A stretch of DNA of 34,768 bases from Puniceicoccaceae bacterium (GTDB lineage Bacteria > Verrucomicrobiota > Verrucomicrobiia > Opitutales > Coraliomargaritaceae), in assembly GCA_018402305.1 (NCBI GenBank), contig JAGYJE010000019.1, positions 1 through 34,768 on the forward strand. The letters run 5' to 3'. The notes beneath the pieces were generated by a model. That model ran no database searches, had not been told where the DNA came from, and saw nothing but the letters and a program-made list of their open reading frames with translations. Within the stretch, counting starts at the first letter, position 1. Each line of letters begins with the position of its first letter. Shown here piece after piece: positions 16,231-26,449 of the stretch. Position numbers and translations under genes: made by a program.

Positions 16231-16289
16231 AGGAAAGTGGTGATGAACGAGGTGGCGCTGTCTCAGCTATCTCAGCCACCTCAGCTGCT

Positions 16290-16538
16290 TCAGCTGCTTT
16301 GGCTGGCTCCGCGGTTTTCCAGGCCGCCGGGGCTGTATGGGCTGGGGCTGGGGCTGTAGGGGCCGGGGCCGCTGTGTCGAGTGCCGGGAGGCGTGCCGAG
16401 CCGGGCGAGCAGCGCGCTGGCAGCTTCTTCCACACTGATACCCAGGCGCCGGGCCGACTGCTCCAGCCGCTTAGAGGCGGATTCTGAAATATCGAGCTGG
16501 ATCCGTTTTAGTTTATTTTTCTGGCTTTGGGCCGGCAT
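16290..16538 (-). CDS. Small ribbon-helix-helix-like DNA-binding protein
   Basis: 82 aa from the ATG at 16538. The N-terminal half LKRIQLDISESASKRLEQSA continuing RRLGISVEEAASALLARL has the pattern of an Arc/CopG fold: a short beta strand, helix, tight turn, helix. The C-terminal 35 residues are Pro/Ser/Gly-rich (PYSPSPSPYSPGG), encoded by 6-bp repeats. An upstream ATG at 16589 would fall within the predicted promoter, so the shorter form is preferred. It precedes the adhesin gene on the same strand and faces away from a second RHH-like gene. Autoregulation and control of the adhesin are inferred from position only. Confidence 0.6.
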   Translation of the reverse strand: MPAQSQKNKLKRIQLDISESASKRLEQSARRLGISVEEAASALLARLGTPPGTRHSGPGPYSPSPSPYSPGGLENRGASQSS

Positions 16539-16552
16539 TGCGTACGAGGTTC

Positions 16553-16619
16553 TTTTAGATTTCCTAGGATTTCTAGAAATACTAGCCACGTCGTCAAGCC
16601 TTTTCTAGTTTTTCTAAAA
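16553..16619 (-). promoter_or_regulatory. Promoter with phased CTAG/TTTC repeats (candidate RHH operator)
   Basis: On the minus strand, TTGACG (16592-16597) and TAGAAA (16570-16575), 16 nt apart, could be a promoter for the small RHH-like gene. On the plus strand the -10 side carries direct repeats GATTTCCTAG and GATTTCTAG followed by a perfect palindrome TTTCTAGAAA. On the other side TTTTCTAG and TTTTTCTA repeat in tandem. Words recur about every 9-11 bp, the spacing expected for RHH dimers on one DNA face. The binding protein is inferred. Confidence 0.5.
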
Positions 16620-16752
16620 AAAAGTGATTGCGCCCATTCGCTTTGAAATAATAGCTTATGCGATTGCCTCAAACAGGGGAAACGACTAGCGTATTCCGTT
16701 ATAGGTTAAGCCTGGCTTAATTGATCGATGGGAGAGCGCTACAAGCGTCAAA

Positions 16753-16793
16753 GGCCCTTTGGCACGGCCCCTTTGGCACGGCCCCTTTGGCGC
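16753..16793. repeat. 14-bp tandem repeat (GGCCCCTTTGGCAC)
   Basis: Two near-identical units (the first 13 bp) and a third ending in GGCGC lie in the gap between the two small RHH-like genes. A frame through the array exists upstream of the second gene, but it reads low-complexity sequence and its start is unlikely. Confidence 0.8.
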
Positions 16794-16836
16794 GGACACG
16801 AGCACCTCTCGGCGGCCAATCTCATTGAAGCGCGAC

Positions 16837-17076
16837 ATGAAAAAGAAACAATTAAACTGTTGGATCCCCGAATCGACTTTTGAACTGATTGATTTGAGGG
16901 CGAAACGACTGGGGATGAAAGCCTCGGCCTATGGCTCCATGATTTTAAACAACTGGGCTGAGTCCGGGAAGGGGCCCACGCAAATCGAAGCCGAGTTAGA
17001 GGCATTGGAGTCGTTGGAGTCGTTGGAGGTAGCTGAGCCGCAAAGCCATTACAACGGCAGGATGGGGAAGCAGTAG
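16837..17076 (+). CDS. Second small ribbon-helix-helix-like protein
   Basis: 79 aa from the ATG at 16837. The opening MKKKQLNCWIPESTFELIDL continuing RAKRLGMKASAYGSMILNNW aligns by eye with the neighbouring divergent protein (shared beta-strand QL..I-ES pattern, A(R/K)RLG turn, second helix). Both therefore look like members of one Arc/CopG-like family. The C-terminus has LESLESLE, encoded by a 9-bp tandem repeat (about 17007-17028). No toxin gene sits next to it. An upstream in-frame ATG (16759) is rejected because it would translate the tandem repeat. Confidence 0.55.
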   Translation: MKKKQLNCWIPESTFELIDLRAKRLGMKASAYGSMILNNWAESGKGPTQIEAELEALESLESLEVAEPQSHYNGRMGKQ

Positions 17077-17108
17077 CCACAGCACTTAGGGTAGCGCCAA
17101 GAAGCGGA

Positions 17109-18137
17109 TTAAGCGGATAACGAAGCCCGCCATTCGTCTGCCTCAATCCACTCGATAAACGCTTGGAGGGTATCGAGCACTCGAATTGCCCCGTCGGCTA
17201 GCTCAAGCTGCCAGCAATCGGGATCCACCTTAAGGGCGAAGGCCGCGTCCGAGGTGGACTCGGTCAGGCCAAAGCCCATGCGGTCGAGCGCCCGCTGCGT
17301 CCAGAGTCGCTCCAAGCCGTCGCCGGATAGCTGCACGCGGAGGCAGGGCTCCGGATGCGTGCGGAAGCTGCCTGAGTGGGCATCCCAGTCGAGGTTTTCG
17401 CAGGCGAAGGCTTCGGCGAACTGCCCATTGAGTGCGAGCACTTCGGGGGCACCCTGGATGAGCGAGCCCTCCGGTGAAAGCAGCCAGAGCTTGTCGGCAA
17501 AACGCAGGGCGAGGTCCAGATCGTGGGTCGATAAAAGGAGCGCGAGTTTTTCACGTTGGGCGAGGTTGCGCAGAATCCCCATCAGCTCGACGCGTCGCGG
17601 CAGGTCGAGAAAAGCGGTCGGTTCATCCAGCAACATGAGCCTTGCTTCCTGGGCAAGGGCGCGGGCTATCGAGATTTTTTGTCGTTCGCCATCACTCAGC
17701 TCGGCAACCTGACGCCGCGCCAGGGTACTGGCGCCGACGGCGTGCAGAGCCCATTCGATGCGTTCGCAGTCGTGTGCATTCAGTCCGCCGAACCAGCCTG
17801 AGTAGGGGTGACGCCCGAGTGAAACGAGGGCGTAGCTATCCATCACGCCCATGGGCAAGCCCTCGGTCAGCACGACGCTGATGGCGCGGGCCCGCTCCCT
17901 TGGGGCGATGTCCTGCAGGGGTCGGCCATCGAGCAGCAGCTCCCCACTGAGGGGCGGTTGCATCCCGGCCAGGGTACGGATGAGGGTGGATTTGCCTGCG
18001 CCGTTCGGGCCGAGCAAGCAAACCAATTGGCCGCTGTGCAGCGAGCAATTCAGCCCACTCGCCAGAGCGAAGGCATCGGCCCCCTGCCGGTAGCCGATGC
18101 TCAGTTGCTTTGCGCTCAGTGGTGCTTCGGTTGCCAT
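17109..18137 (-). CDS. ABC importer ATP-binding protein (FecE/BtuD type)
   Basis: Cytoplasmic ATPase that powers uptake of iron-siderophore, haem or cobalamin through the adjacent FecCD-type permease. 342 aa. Walker [10 protein letters not shown] (43-51), signature LSDGE (147-151, with D for the second G, a variant I recall from related importers), Walker B LMLLDE (167-172) and switch His in STHD (205) are all present, so it should be active. A C-terminal extension of about 80 residues follows the nucleotide-binding domain (about 260-342). The start lies 1 nt after the permease stop, indicating translational coupling. The substrate cannot be told from sequence. Confidence 0.93.
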   Translation of the reverse strand: MATEAPLSAKQLSIGYRQGADAFALASGLNCSLHSGQLVCLLGPNGAGKSTLIRTLAGMQPPLSGELLLDGRPLQDIAPRERARAISVVLTEGLPMGVMDSYALVSLGRHPYSGWFGGLNAHDCERIEWALHAVGASTLARRQVAELSDGERQKISIARALAQEARLMLLDEPTAFLDLPRRVELMGILRNLAQREKLALLLSTHDLDLALRFADKLWLLSPEGSLIQGAPEVLALNGQFAEAFACENLDWDAHSGSFRTHPEPCLRVQLSGDGLERLWTQRALDRMGFGLTESTSDAAFALKVDPDCWQLELADGAIRVLDTLQAFIEWIEADEWRASLSA

Positions 18138-18138
18138 G

Positions 18139-19197
18139 TTAGAAGAGTCGTTTCAACTGCCGTTGGCGCACCAGGACGGCGATGATGACGGGAGCGCCAA
18201 CGAGGGCCGTGATGGCGTTGAGTGGTAAAACGAAGTCGAGGCCCGGGCCGCGCGCAAGCAGATCCGCCCCTACCGAAAGGAGGGCACCGACGAGGATGGA
18301 GGCGGGGAAGAGCACGCGGTGCTGGTTGGTTTGAAACAGATTGCGGCAAAGGTGCGGGGCGGCGATGCCGAGAAAGCCGATCGGCCCGCAGAATCCGGTG
18401 ACCGTGCCGGCCAGGAGCGATGCCCCGAGTAGCACAAAGAAACGCACCTGCTTCGTCCGCGTGCCCACGCTCTCGGCATAGCGCTCCCCGAGGAGGAGGG
18501 CGTCCAGCGGCTTGATGAAGAGTGCGCTGAGGAGGATGCCGCCCGCAATGGTCGGCAGGAAGTAGGGCATTTGCTCCCAGCTGACATTCCCGTAGTCGCC
18601 AAACGACCAATTAATGAAAGATTGCAAGCGTTCCGCCATACTGAAAAACATGAGGATGCTGACGAGGGCGCCGATGGTGTAGCTAATCATCAGGCCAATA
18701 ATCAGAACGGACATGATATCGACCCGTCGCGAAAGGATGAGGACGATGAAGAGGGTGGCAGCGGCCCCACCGCTGGAAGCGAGGATGCGCAGCAGCTGGC
18801 CCGAACCGGTCAGGCCATCCGTCAGACTCAGACCGCTCGGGCCGAGGGCCAGCAGGAGAAGGGCGACGCCGAGGCTGGCCCCCGAATTGACGCCCAGGAC
18901 GAAGGGGTCCGCCAGGGGGTTGCGAAAAACGGTCTGCATGAGCAGGCCTGCCGTGCCCAGGGCGGCTCCGGCCAGCAGGGCGGTAAGGACTTGTGGCAGG
19001 CGGAAGTCAACGATGATCTGGTGGTGCACCGGGTCGATGGATTCGCCGCCGGTCAGCGCCTGAAACACTTGCAGGGGCGTAACGTGCAGGCTCCCGAGAC
19101 AAAGGCTGAGCAGAGCCAGCCCGGCCAGTCCCAGCCCGATCAGGGCAAAGAGCACTTGGTGGCGGCGCGGCGCGGGTCTGTGGATGGCTGTGGTCAC
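18139..19197 (-). CDS. FecCD-family ABC importer permease
   Basis: Inner-membrane channel of 352 aa, homodimeric in this family, with about ten hydrophobic helices. Typical FecCD signatures are visible: the [20 protein letters not shown] motif near residues 48-67, [15 protein letters not shown] (about 92-106), and the [18 protein letters not shown] loop (about 268-285) that contacts the ATPase. It starts at ATG 19197. About 200 nt separate it from the upstream binding-protein gene, more than usual for one operon, with no obvious promoter or terminator seen there. Confidence 0.95.
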   Translation of the reverse strand: MTTAIHRPAPRRHQVLFALIGLGLAGLALLSLCLGSLHVTPLQVFQALTGGESIDPVHHQIIVDFRLPQVLTALLAGAALGTAGLLMQTVFRNPLADPFVLGVNSGASLGVALLLLALGPSGLSLTDGLTGSGQLLRILASSGGAAATLFIVLILSRRVDIMSVLIIGLMISYTIGALVSILMFFSMAERLQSFINWSFGDYGNVSWEQMPYFLPTIAGGILLSALFIKPLDALLLGERYAESVGTRTKQVRFFVLLGASLLAGTVTGFCGPIGFLGIAAPHLCRNLFQTNQHRVLFPASILVGALLSVGADLLARGPGLDFVLPLNAITALVGAPVIIAVLVRQRQLKRLF

Positions 19198-19400
19198 GTT
19201 GGGTGCTGAATGTGCGGCATCCGTCCACCTTGGCGAACCGAAAGTGCGTTGTAGGGAGCGCCTTTAACGGACCTTCTAAAGAGATTGAAACGTAGATGAT
19301 CAACATTCCGGATAGTTCGGCCAGTCGCCCCTGGGTAGGGCAAACGAAGCAACCAAATCGTTCCGGCGGAGCCAACTGGGATCTGAGCATCTAGGATACC

Positions 19401-20528
19401 TTAGGGCAAGCGTTCGTAATAGACCGGCTCGTAGTTCGGCAGGCGTCCGGGGTGGAAAACGTGGATCAGATCAGCCAGCACCTCGTCGGGGCGAACCACG
19501 CCGCGCTCCCAGACGGGATTGCCGCCGTTGTCGCCGACCTGGCGGGTGTTGTTGTAGACCTGCCCGCGCCGCGCCGCGGCGAATTTACCAAAGCGGGGGT
19601 CGGCACCGATAAGTGCCGCGAGGCTTCGATAGTCGCTGGGGTGCAGCCAGTAGTCCGCTTTGGCAGCGCGCAAAAAGACGCGCTCGGTATCCAGCGGGAT
19701 CGCCTTTTGGCTGGTGTCGTGGGCCCACAGATAGGCGCCGCCCGCATCCTCGATGACGCGCGCGGTGTAGCTAGCGCCCCCCGCCACGTGCCAGGTCCCG
19801 GAGTAGGGGGCACCGCTCAGCACGCTCGGGCGGTTCTCCAGCGAGGCGGTCTCAGCGCAGAGTGCTTCGTAGCGGGCGGCTGTATCGCCAAAAAAAGCTT
19901 CAGCCTGTTCGGACGCTGCAAAGAAGGCGGCAATGAAGCGGATCCATTCGGCACGGCCCAGCGGGTGCGGCTCCATGTAGCCGGCGGTGATAACGATGGG
20001 GAGGCCCGAGCGGATGAGTTTCGGGGGCAGATCAAGGGCCGGATCACCGGAAACACTCGTCAAAATAAGATCCGGTTGCAGGCGCATGAGCCGCTCGATG
20101 TCGAGGCTTTGTCCGGTCTGCACCGACTGGATCCGCCCGTCCGCGACCGCCTCCCGCACCTCGGGGTGCGTGATGAAGTTGACCGTGGCGGCCCCCACAA
20201 TCGTCGCGAGTTGATCGAGCGCGGCGAGGTAGCCGATGTAGACGGTCTCCAGAACGACGACCCGCTCGACCGGTGTGCGAATGACGGGAATGCCGGCGGG
20301 TAATTCGGGGAGTGGCATCGCTCTGGGGACCAGCGCGTAGCGATACAGCCGCTCGCTGCCGCCCAGCATGATTCGGACGGTGAGGGCGGTATGTGTGGCG
20401 TTGTGCTCAACTGTGAAATTTTCGGCATAGTTGAGTGGCACGCGGAGGGGCTTGCTCGTTAGTGGTTGCGCCAGAGCGAATGCAAAGAGAAGACAAAGAA
20501 GAAAGAGAAGGATGCGTCGGTTCATCAT
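19401..20528 (-). CDS. Periplasmic binding protein of a FecB/BtuF-type importer
   Basis: Captures the metal complex or cofactor in the periplasm and hands it to the permease. 375 aa with a Sec signal (MMNRRILLFLLCLLFAFALA) and no lipobox, so probably soluble. The helical-backbone binding fold is indicated by RVVVLETVYIGYLAALDQL (about 89-107), RLMRLQPDLILTS (about 145-157), a Trp/Tyr-rich cleft segment GTWHVAGGASYTARVIEDAG, and a C-terminal VRPDEVLADLIHVFHPG. The last two resemble a subgroup common in Bacteroidetes and relatives, annotated for iron or B12. No TonB-dependent receptor or cobalamin riboswitch was seen, so the ligand is open. Confidence 0.9.
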   Translation of the reverse strand: MMNRRILLFLLCLLFAFALAQPLTSKPLRVPLNYAENFTVEHNATHTALTVRIMLGGSERLYRYALVPRAMPLPELPAGIPVIRTPVERVVVLETVYIGYLAALDQLATIVGAATVNFITHPEVREAVADGRIQSVQTGQSLDIERLMRLQPDLILTSVSGDPALDLPPKLIRSGLPIVITAGYMEPHPLGRAEWIRFIAAFFAASEQAEAFFGDTAARYEALCAETASLENRPSVLSGAPYSGTWHVAGGASYTARVIEDAGGAYLWAHDTSQKAIPLDTERVFLRAAKADYWLHPSDYRSLAALIGADPRFGKFAAARRGQVYNNTRQVGDNGGNPVWERGVVRPDEVLADLIHVFHPGRLPNYEPVYYERLP

Positions 20529-20675
20529 GGCTGGGGAATTTTACAATTGAGGACGGGGTCTATAACAATACGTTTACTGCTCGAATCCAAATGAACATGA
20601 ACCAGCATGATGGCTTGAAGCAAATGCCTTTCGAGAGCGATTGCTGCCGCGTGCACACGCCAAAAGAGTCCTAAA

Positions 20676-21659
20676 ATGCTTCCCTGGTTCCAAAACGGTC
20701 AATTCCCCCTTTACCTTGCGCCCATGGCGCGCTTCACGGATATCGTCTTCCGCGAGTTCTGCAAGGCCCAGGGGGCGGACGTCATGGTGACGGAGTTTGT
20801 CCAGGCGGACGCCTTGACGCGCGAGGATCCCAAGCTCTGGGAAACGGTTGATTTCACCGAAGCCCAGCGGCCGATGGGGGTACAAATATTCGGCTCCAAT
20901 CCCAAGTCGATGGCCGCCGCCGCGCGGATGCTGGTGGAGCGTTTGCAGCCTGACTTTATCGATATCAACTTCGGCTGTCCGGCGGACCGTGTCATCTGCA
21001 TGGATGCCGGTTCCTCCATGTTGCGAAATCCGAAAAAGCTCGGGCAAGTGACCGGTGCGGTCGTGCGTGCGGTGCCGGATACCCCGGTGACGGTAAAAAT
21101 CCGCACCGGGTGGGACGACAACAGCATCGTCGCCAAAGAAGTCGGCCACATCGTGGAGGCTGAGGGGGCTCAGGCGCTGGCGATTCACGGGCGCACCAAA
21201 GTGCAGGGCTACCGTGGCGAGGCGAACTGGCCCGTCATCGCAGAAGTGGCCGCGGAGTTGTCGATCCCCGTGATTGGTAACGGCAACATCAACAGCGCCG
21301 AGGCGGTCATTCGCATACGTGAGGAAACCGTTTGCGCGGGGCTCATGATCGGTCGGGCGGCGCTCGGCTACCCCTGGATTTTTCGCGACATCAAGCACTA
21401 CCTAAGGCACGGCACAGTGCCCGAGCCGCCGACCATACCCGAGCGCTGGGCAACCATTATCGACTACACCCGCCAGATCATGGCCCGCCCCTTTCGTGAG
21501 GCGCGGCACAGCGACTTGCGCTGGATGCGGCCAAAATTCATCGCCCTGACCAAGGGCATGGAGGGCTCGCGCAAGATCCGCGGTGCCCTCGGAGCGGTCA
21601 ACCAGATCGAAGACCTGCAGCGCGTCGCCGAAGCGCATTGCGCCCAGTATGGTCTCTAG
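20676..21659 (+). CDS. dusB: tRNA-dihydrouridine synthase (DusB-like)
   Basis: FMN- and NADPH-dependent enzyme that reduces uridines in the tRNA D-loop. 327 aa, a typical length. The TIM barrel opens with [18 protein letters not shown] (about 12-29). It carries the INFGCP catalytic-cysteine motif (Cys101), AGSSML (111-116), [11 protein letters not shown] (about 138-148), the AIHGRT motif (about 170-175), and the FMN-phosphate segment IPVIGNGNI and [13 protein letters not shown]. The C-terminal helical domain is complete. It is not linked to fis, unlike in enterobacteria. It converges on the flavoprotein gene downstream across a REP-like element. Confidence 0.95.
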   Translation: MLPWFQNGQFPLYLAPMARFTDIVFREFCKAQGADVMVTEFVQADALTREDPKLWETVDFTEAQRPMGVQIFGSNPKSMAAAARMLVERLQPDFIDINFGCPADRVICMDAGSSMLRNPKKLGQVTGAVVRAVPDTPVTVKIRTGWDDNSIVAKEVGHIVEAEGAQALAIHGRTKVQGYRGEANWPVIAEVAAELSIPVIGNGNINSAEAVIRIREETVCAGLMIGRAALGYPWIFRDIKHYLRHGTVPEPPTIPERWATIIDYTRQIMARPFREARHSDLRWMRPKFIALTKGMEGSRKIRGALGAVNQIEDLQRVAEAHCAQYGL

Positions 21660-21660
21660 C

Positions 21661-21737
21661 GTAGCGCGGTGCTTCAGCCCGCGTGGAGTTTTGGCGGGGC
21701 GGCGTGATCTGAAACGGCGGCTGAAGCGCGCCGCTAC
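21661..21737. repeat. REP-like imperfect palindrome between dusB and the flavoprotein gene
   Basis: The left arm GTAGCGCGGTGCTTCAGCC (21661-21679) and the right arm ending GGCTGAAGCGCGCCGCTAC (21719-21737) are inverted copies with a few mismatches, about 40 nt apart. The element begins two bases after the dusB stop. Its right end contributes the TAG stop codon of the flavoprotein gene (21734-21736, minus strand). It could act as a bidirectional terminator or mRNA 3' stabiliser. It is of REP/BIME type by shape; relatives elsewhere in the genome are expected but not visible here. Confidence 0.75.
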
Positions 21738-23122
21738 GTTGGCGATGCGGCGGCGATGTCTTCGAGGGGGTAGCTCCAGATCTCGGAGAGGGTGGGGTGG
21801 TACCAGTGTACTTTGAGCAGGTCCTGCGCGGTGGCTTTGAGGGTAACGGCGACGGCCATGGCGTGAATGAGCTCGCCCCCGTCCTTGCCGACGCATTCCG
21901 CACCGAGGACGACGCCAGTGGCCCGCTCGGCAAACACTTTAACGTAGCCGTGCTTAGCTTCCATGAGGATGGATTTGCCGTGGTCGTCGAAGGGGTAGTC
22001 GGCACTGAGGTAGTCGACGCCACGTGCCTTCAACTGCGCTTCAGTCTGGCCGGCGGTGCCGATCTGGGGGTCGGTAAAGACGACGCTGGCGAGGTGGTCG
22101 TAGTTGACGGGCTCAGCGGGGCGTCCGCCGGCGTGCTTTGCAGCGAGCTCACCCTGCAGTATGGCGATGTGAACGATTTCGTGCGGCCCCGCGACATCAC
22201 CGGCGGCATAGATGCGCGGGTTGCTGCTTTGTTGGAGTTCGTTGCAGACGATTTGGCCGTTTTTACGGGTTTCGACGCCCGCCGCATCGAGCCCAAGATC
22301 TTTGGAGGCGGCTTGTCGGCCCAGCGCGTTGAGGAGGAAGGGCGCGGAGAGGGAAACCGGCTGATCACCGTGCATGAAGTCCACGGAGAACAGGTGACCA
22401 TCGTGTGCCACCTTTTGCAGAGCGGTATCGGTGTAGAGTTCGATACCTTCCTCGCGAAAGGCTTTCTCGATGGTGGCGGCAGCCTCGGGATGGAACTCCT
22501 TCAAAATATGCGGGCTCCGCTGGATTTGTATGACCTCACTGCCGATCCGGCGCAGGAACTGGGCCAGTTCGCAGGCCACGATGCCACCGCCGAGGACAAT
22601 TATTTTTTCGGGGATAAAGTCGAGGTCGAGCACCGCATCACTTGTCCAGAAGGGAACCCCGGCAAGGCCGGGTATCGGTGGCACCGATACGGTCGACCCG
22701 GTGGCGATCATAAAATATTTGGCCGTCAGGCGGGTGCCGTCGTTAAGTTCGATGGTTGAGTCGCTGATGAACTTTGCGCGATTTCTGTAGAGGGTGAAGC
22801 GGTCGCTTTGGAGTTGTTCCTGACGGTACTCGGCAAATTCATGGATCGTAGCGATCTTGCGCTGGTGCAGTTTGGCCATGTCGGCGGCGGCCTCGGGGAT
22901 GTCGAGGCCGAAGGCACCGCCCTTTTGCGCGAGATGGAGGACCTCTGCCGAGTAGATGAGGGTTTTGGATGGCATGCAGCCGCGCAGGATACAGAGCCCG
23001 CCGAGGGTTTCGCTGTCGTCGATGATAGCAACGCGGTCCCAGGTCTCGCGGGCTGTGCGGGCGGCAGCGTAGCCGCCGCTGCCGCCGCCGATCACGATAT
23101 AATCAAATTCAGTCGGGTTCAT
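21734..23122 (-). CDS. Dihydrolipoamide dehydrogenase/mercuric reductase-family flavoprotein
   Basis: Class I pyridine-nucleotide disulfide oxidoreductase, 462 aa. FAD motif GGGSGG (12-17); redox cysteine pair in GGLCILRGCMPSK (Cys44 and Cys49, correct C-x4-C spacing); NAD(P)H motif VLGGGIVACELAQ (about 175-187); second FAD motif IYAAGDVAG; and a C-terminal interface HPTLSE (His442, Glu447), so the catalytic set is complete. The active-site wording differs from classical GGTCLNVGCIPSK, and no E1/E2 dehydrogenase or mer genes are nearby, so the substrate is uncertain. The start overlaps the stop of the membrane protein gene by 4 nt (ATGA), showing translational coupling. Confidence 0.88.
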   Translation of the reverse strand: MNPTEFDYIVIGGGSGGYAAARTARETWDRVAIIDDSETLGGLCILRGCMPSKTLIYSAEVLHLAQKGGAFGLDIPEAAADMAKLHQRKIATIHEFAEYRQEQLQSDRFTLYRNRAKFISDSTIELNDGTRLTAKYFMIATGSTVSVPPIPGLAGVPFWTSDAVLDLDFIPEKIIVLGGGIVACELAQFLRRIGSEVIQIQRSPHILKEFHPEAAATIEKAFREEGIELYTDTALQKVAHDGHLFSVDFMHGDQPVSLSAPFLLNALGRQAASKDLGLDAAGVETRKNGQIVCNELQQSSNPRIYAAGDVAGPHEIVHIAILQGELAAKHAGGRPAEPVNYDHLASVVFTDPQIGTAGQTEAQLKARGVDYLSADYPFDDHGKSILMEAKHGYVKVFAERATGVVLGAECVGKDGGELIHAMAVAVTLKATAQDLLKVHWYHPTLSEIWSYPLEDIAAASPT

Positions 23123-24603
23123 TTTTTTTGCTCCGTGTAGGGTTCCGTAAAAAAGGGGAGCCGCCGCTGGCTGGCGGGGGTGACGAGTTGCGGTCGTGCG
23201 GCGTCAACATCATCAACATTATTACGACTGAGATTTGCCCAGCGCATCGCGCTGAAAAAGAGCAGAAAGAAACTGAAAAAGACCGCGGGTGAGGAAAAGG
23301 GGCTCTCCCATACGGCAAGGATGGCCACTGCGGCACACCCGATGAGGAGGTGGTTTGTGAGTTGGATGTTGTGTTTCCCGGTGAAGTAACGATAGAGGAA
23401 CCAGGCAAAAAAGAGTGCAGTGAGGAGTGCGCCGAGGATTCCAAACTCGGCGAAGAGTTGGAGTAGATCGGATCCGGCCCGGTCGTAGCGCTGGCCCAGG
23501 AGTGCGTCATGAGCAAAGAAGGGGAGCATATGGGCATAGCCTTCCGGGCCCCAGCCGAAGACCGGGCTCGCCTGGAACAGATCGATGGCGGCCTGCCGCA
23601 GGAAGGGCAGGCTGGCGTCGTGGGTGCCTTGTTGAAAGAACCGGAATAGACCACCGACAAAGGAAAGGCAGGCGGCCAGTCCGGCTACGACCGCCACTGC
23701 ATGGCGGTGTGGATCCTTGGATCGAGCGGCGAATTCAAGGGCGACGATCAGCAGCATAATGGAGAGACTGAGCAGCAGAACGGCTGCGGGGAAAGGATTC
23801 ACAATAACAAAGCCGGTAGCCCCGAGCAGGGCTCCACCCGTCAGATACCACGGGGCGCGTGATTGGATAAAAATGGCGCTATCTTCATAGCGGATAGAAA
23901 GAAGCGCCATACTGATGCAGGCGATGCACCAGAGTGTGGCAAAGGCAGCCCAATGACCATCGTAGGGGAAGAAGGCAAAGAAGTCGGAAAGGCCTGTGCC
24001 CTTGGTGAGGAAGGGGCGATCGAGGTCGAGCCCATACTGAAGGTAGCCGATCAAAGCGAGACCAACCGCTCCGGCGCAGAGAGGGGGGAGCAGGCGCTCA
24101 AAAAAGGCGCGGGACTTTGGAATCAGAAAAAGCATGAGGGCGCAGAGGTAGGCCGCGCAAAAACCACATACCGTGACCCAGGCGTTGCTCTCGGCGGCTG
24201 TGATCGGCTGCCAGATGTTAGCGATGGGGTTGAGCTGAAGATAATGAGTGTCTCCGATTTTCAGAGTGGTGACGGGATCTTGCAGGTAACCGGAGATGAG
24301 CTGAAGCAGGACGGCCCAGACGGGAAGTGAGCTGCCCCAAAAACGCGGCCAGAGTTTATCCACGAAAAAGGGGTGAGTATGCTCGTGGGTTTTGAGGATC
24401 GCCGGCGTGAGCGCGCCCAGGATGATGAGGCTGCCGAGGAGCCAGAATGAGCGGGGATCCCCGATCAAAAAAGTGGCCGCAGCGACAATGAACACCAGCC
24501 AGCAGAGCATCGACTCAGCTGCGGTGGGTGTGTCGCGGAGCAGTTTATCGCGGGGCAGTAACTCGGTGGTCCTTTCCAAAATATCAGGCGCAAGGGATGG
24601 CAA
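23119..24603 (-). CDS. O-antigen ligase/polymerase-like (Wzy/WaaL) membrane protein
   Basis: 494 aa with about ten to twelve hydrophobic segments. It is probably an inner-membrane enzyme acting on lipid-linked glycans. The late segment FQASPVFGWGPEGYAHMLPF followed by DRAGSDLLQLFAEFGILGALL (about 355-405) matches the Wzy_C pattern: a GxGP..Y loop, then an acidic/His region leading into LLQ..AE.G..G. It lies 13 nt after pyrG and overlaps the flavoprotein gene by 4 nt, so the three are likely co-transcribed. No other polysaccharide genes adjoin it. An alternative is a bicarbonate-transporter-like relative of the same fold. Confidence 0.75.
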   Translation of the reverse strand: MPSLAPDILERTTELLPRDKLLRDTPTAAESMLCWLVFIVAAATFLIGDPRSFWLLGSLIILGALTPAILKTHEHTHPFFVDKLWPRFWGSSLPVWAVLLQLISGYLQDPVTTLKIGDTHYLQLNPIANIWQPITAAESNAWVTVCGFCAAYLCALMLFLIPKSRAFFERLLPPLCAGAVGLALIGYLQYGLDLDRPFLTKGTGLSDFFAFFPYDGHWAAFATLWCIACISMALLSIRYEDSAIFIQSRAPWYLTGGALLGATGFVIVNPFPAAVLLLSLSIMLLIVALEFAARSKDPHRHAVAVVAGLAACLSFVGGLFRFFQQGTHDASLPFLRQAAIDLFQASPVFGWGPEGYAHMLPFFAHDALLGQRYDRAGSDLLQLFAEFGILGALLTALFFAWFLYRYFTGKHNIQLTNHLLIGCAAVAILAVWESPFSSPAVFFSFFLLFFSAMRWANLSRNNVDDVDAARPQLVTPASQRRLPFFTEPYTEQKK

Positions 24604-24616
24604 AGGGGCACCGGCT

Positions 24617-26341
<1,725 letters not shown>

Positions 26342-26392
26342 TTATACAAGCTATGTTTTAGCCTAATAGATGGGTTGCATTGGGCTCGAAGT

Positions 26393-26422
26393 TTGAAAAG
26401 GATGGGGGGCTGACTTTATAGT
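26393..26422 (+). promoter_or_regulatory. Probable sigma-70 promoter of sdhCAB
   Basis: TTGAAA (26393-26398) and TATAGT (26417-26422) with an 18-nt spacer lie 28 nt upstream of the sdhC ATG. Both hexamers match consensus at five of six positions. The 237-bp divergent region shared with pyrG shows no other pair as good on this strand. Confidence 0.6.
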
Positions 26423-26449
26423 TCCGAAAAACAAGCAAGCTTCCCCTTT

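Noticed and set aside
16759..16836. N-terminal extension of the second RHH-like gene
   Set aside because: The extra 26 codons translate the 14-bp tandem repeat and have no protein-like pattern. The ATG at 16837 opens the conserved fold.
20529..20675. Cobalamin riboswitch or other leader RNA before the binding-protein gene
   Set aside because: No conserved B12-box or extended pairing was seen in the 147-nt gap shared with dusB.
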